From Motacilla alba alba (taxonomy: Eukaryota > Chordata > Aves > Passeriformes > Motacillidae): a DNA stretch of 64,000 bases. Where the stretch lies: positions 6,826,254 to 6,890,253 of the forward strand of contig NC_052020.1 of assembly GCF_015832195.1 (NCBI RefSeq). The letters run 5' to 3'. Shown here piece by piece: positions 62,710-64,000 of the stretch (positions are counted from its first letter, which is position 1; every line of letters begins with the position of its first letter). Below the pieces are notes generated by a model. That model was not told the origin of the DNA, did no database searches, and saw only the letters and a list, made by a program, of their open reading frames with translations. A program made the position numbers and the translations under genes.

Positions 62710-63039
62710 GTGCCATTCTGAGCCACCCCTAGCTCAGGTGCCTCCAGGAAGCACATCCCTTTCTGTGCCATTCTGAGCCACCCCTAGCTCAGGTGCCTCC
62801 AGGAAGCACATCCCTTTCTGTGCCATTCTGAGCCACCCCTAGCTCAGGTGCCTCCAGGAAGCACATCCCTTTCTGTGCCATTCTGAGCCACCCCTAGCTC
62901 AGGTGACCCCAGGAAGCACATCCCTTTCTGTGCCATTCTGAGCCACCCCTAGCTCAGGTAACTCCAGGAAGCACATCCCTTTCTGTGCCATTCTGAGCCA
63001 CTCCTAGCTCAGGTAACTCCAGGAAGCACATCCCTTTCT
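62710..63039 (+). repeat. Minisatellite, six copies of a 55-bp unit
   Basis: Units start at 62710, 62765, 62820, 62875, 62930 and 62985, each beginning gtgccattctgagccac and ending cacatccctttct. Copies 1 to 3 are identical. Copy 4 differs at two bases (gtgacccc for gtgcctcc), copies 5 and 6 share gtaactcc, and copy 6 also has ctcctagc for cccctagc. The last unit is followed by gtggctgcaacc, where the array stops. Variation therefore runs from one end to the other. Stop codons occur in the frames I tried, so I do not read it as protein repeats. Confidence 0.98.
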
Positions 63040-64000
63040 GTGGCTGCAACCTGCTGCCAACCCAAAATCCAAATAATTGTCTCCTTTCCCTGCAGAGTTA
63101 AGCGGGAGTCTAGGCTTTGTGACTCATGCATCCTGTTTTGAGCAGTGCCACTTGCATGCTGAAAAAGCCCTGGAAAAGTATTTCACCAAAAGCTGTGACC
63201 CAGTTTTCCTCCCCATAGAAAGGGAATAATGGCATGGGCCAAACTCTCTCACAGAGGTGTTCTCTGGCTCCAGTGTTTACAAGTCCTTTGGAGTCTTAGT
63301 TATTGGAAAGACAATGTATTGCTTCTTCAGCCAAAACTGAAGGTCAAAGTTGTGGAAATATCCCCTTGTCTCACTGCCTGAATTAGATTTACAGAAGAAC
63401 TCTTGGTGAACCATTTTCTAACAGAAGAGAAATGGGCTCCTTACAGTGTTCTTCAAACTGGGATCTTCCAAATCACCCCAGAAATCCCACCAACATGTTC
63501 TGGAGAAGTCTTGAGAGGTTTATGGAGAGATAGTGAAGCAGGCAGTTTTCTTCTCAACTCAGACTGTCAGGATTGTGTCTGTAGCAGAACACAATGAGCC
63601 AGGGATGGTTCTCTGGCCTGGAGATCAAAGAGCATGGCATGACTCAGCCATGGGGCTGAGCTCACCCTCCTCCCCTCCCAGAGAGCCAAGACACCTTGGC
63701 CATGCTGCCTGGTGGAAACAATTGACCTTTGCTATCTCTCAGATGATGCTGAAGCAAATCTGAGAGAAGAGAAGCTGGCAAGAGCCAGAGCCACGTTTGT
63801 GAGCAGGCTGACAATGGTGTGGGCAGCACTGACCAGGCTGGTGCTCTGCTCAATATCACTTATCAATGTAGTCAGGGCCCGTGCTGGGTGTTTAGCTTTC
63901 CCTGAGAACTCATCACAGGGAATGTGGGGGAATCTTTAGGACCTGGTGTGTTTCATTGTTCTACCTCTGGGTGGTTTAGGAGGGTCTGGATCATGTACAT
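63040..64000. other. Non-coding unique sequence, no gene seen
   Basis: The longest frame is 76 codons and none has a recognisable product. I see no repeat or mobile element up to the end of the window. Confidence 0.55.

Noticed and set aside
1..64000. CRISPR array, operon or phage-like system
   Set aside because: No repeat-spacer structure, no tightly packed genes and no ribosome-binding-site pattern; the base texture and CR1 elements are those of a bird nuclear genome. The only regular array, at 62710, has no unique spacers.

Overview
This window looks like non-coding nuclear DNA from a bird, probably a neoavian and possibly a songbird. The evidence is two clear CR1-type LINE 3' ends plus one older CR1 scrap, one LTR-like block of about 1.1 kb with a retroviral-style polyadenylation end, several worn MIR-like tRNA-SINE scraps, low interspersed-repeat density, many short poly-T and poly-A tracts, and AT-rich composition with few CpGs. 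I see no prokaryotic, organellar or plasmid features. The species assignment is inference.

I found no protein-coding gene. The longest ATG-to-stop frame is 216 codons (28082..28732, +) and all others are below about 165 codons. None has a protein I recognise, a convincing exon chain, or a CpG-rich promoter in front of it. The region is best read as intergenic sequence or the inside of a very large intron. I saw no tRNA, rRNA, snRNA or CRISPR.

Layout. 1..4362 is unique AT-rich sequence. 4363..5182 is bounded by a striking 45-bp inverted repeat (44 of 45 matching once a 13-bp insertion in the left arm is set aside), followed by a 29-bp-period tandem duplication at 5289. A MIR-like scrap lies near 6740 and an old minus-strand CR1 end at 10480. 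From about 13.8 to 18.7 kb there are several stretches that resemble conserved non-coding or enhancer DNA, including a GC-richer pocket at about 16.96..17.30 kb. Another MIR-like scrap is at 21380, and short near-perfect hairpins lie at 16499 and 25245. A well-preserved minus-strand CR1 3' end is at 30702..31258. The 31..45 kb part is mostly unique, with a (TA)15 tract, a G14 run, an A28 run, a MIR-like scrap and homeodomain-type TAAT clusters. The LTR-like block is at 47193..48310 and carries an internal duplication. An older plus-strand CR1 3' region is at 58785..59375, and a six-copy 55-bp minisatellite is at 62710..63039.

No genes work together here. What function exists is likely regulatory, and those calls are low-confidence because they rest on motif reading rather than alignment. 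The most reportable oddities are the 4363/5182 inverted repeat, the minisatellite with its polar variant pattern, the internally duplicated LTR-like block, and the symmetric homeodomain-type sites at 39102 and 42165.
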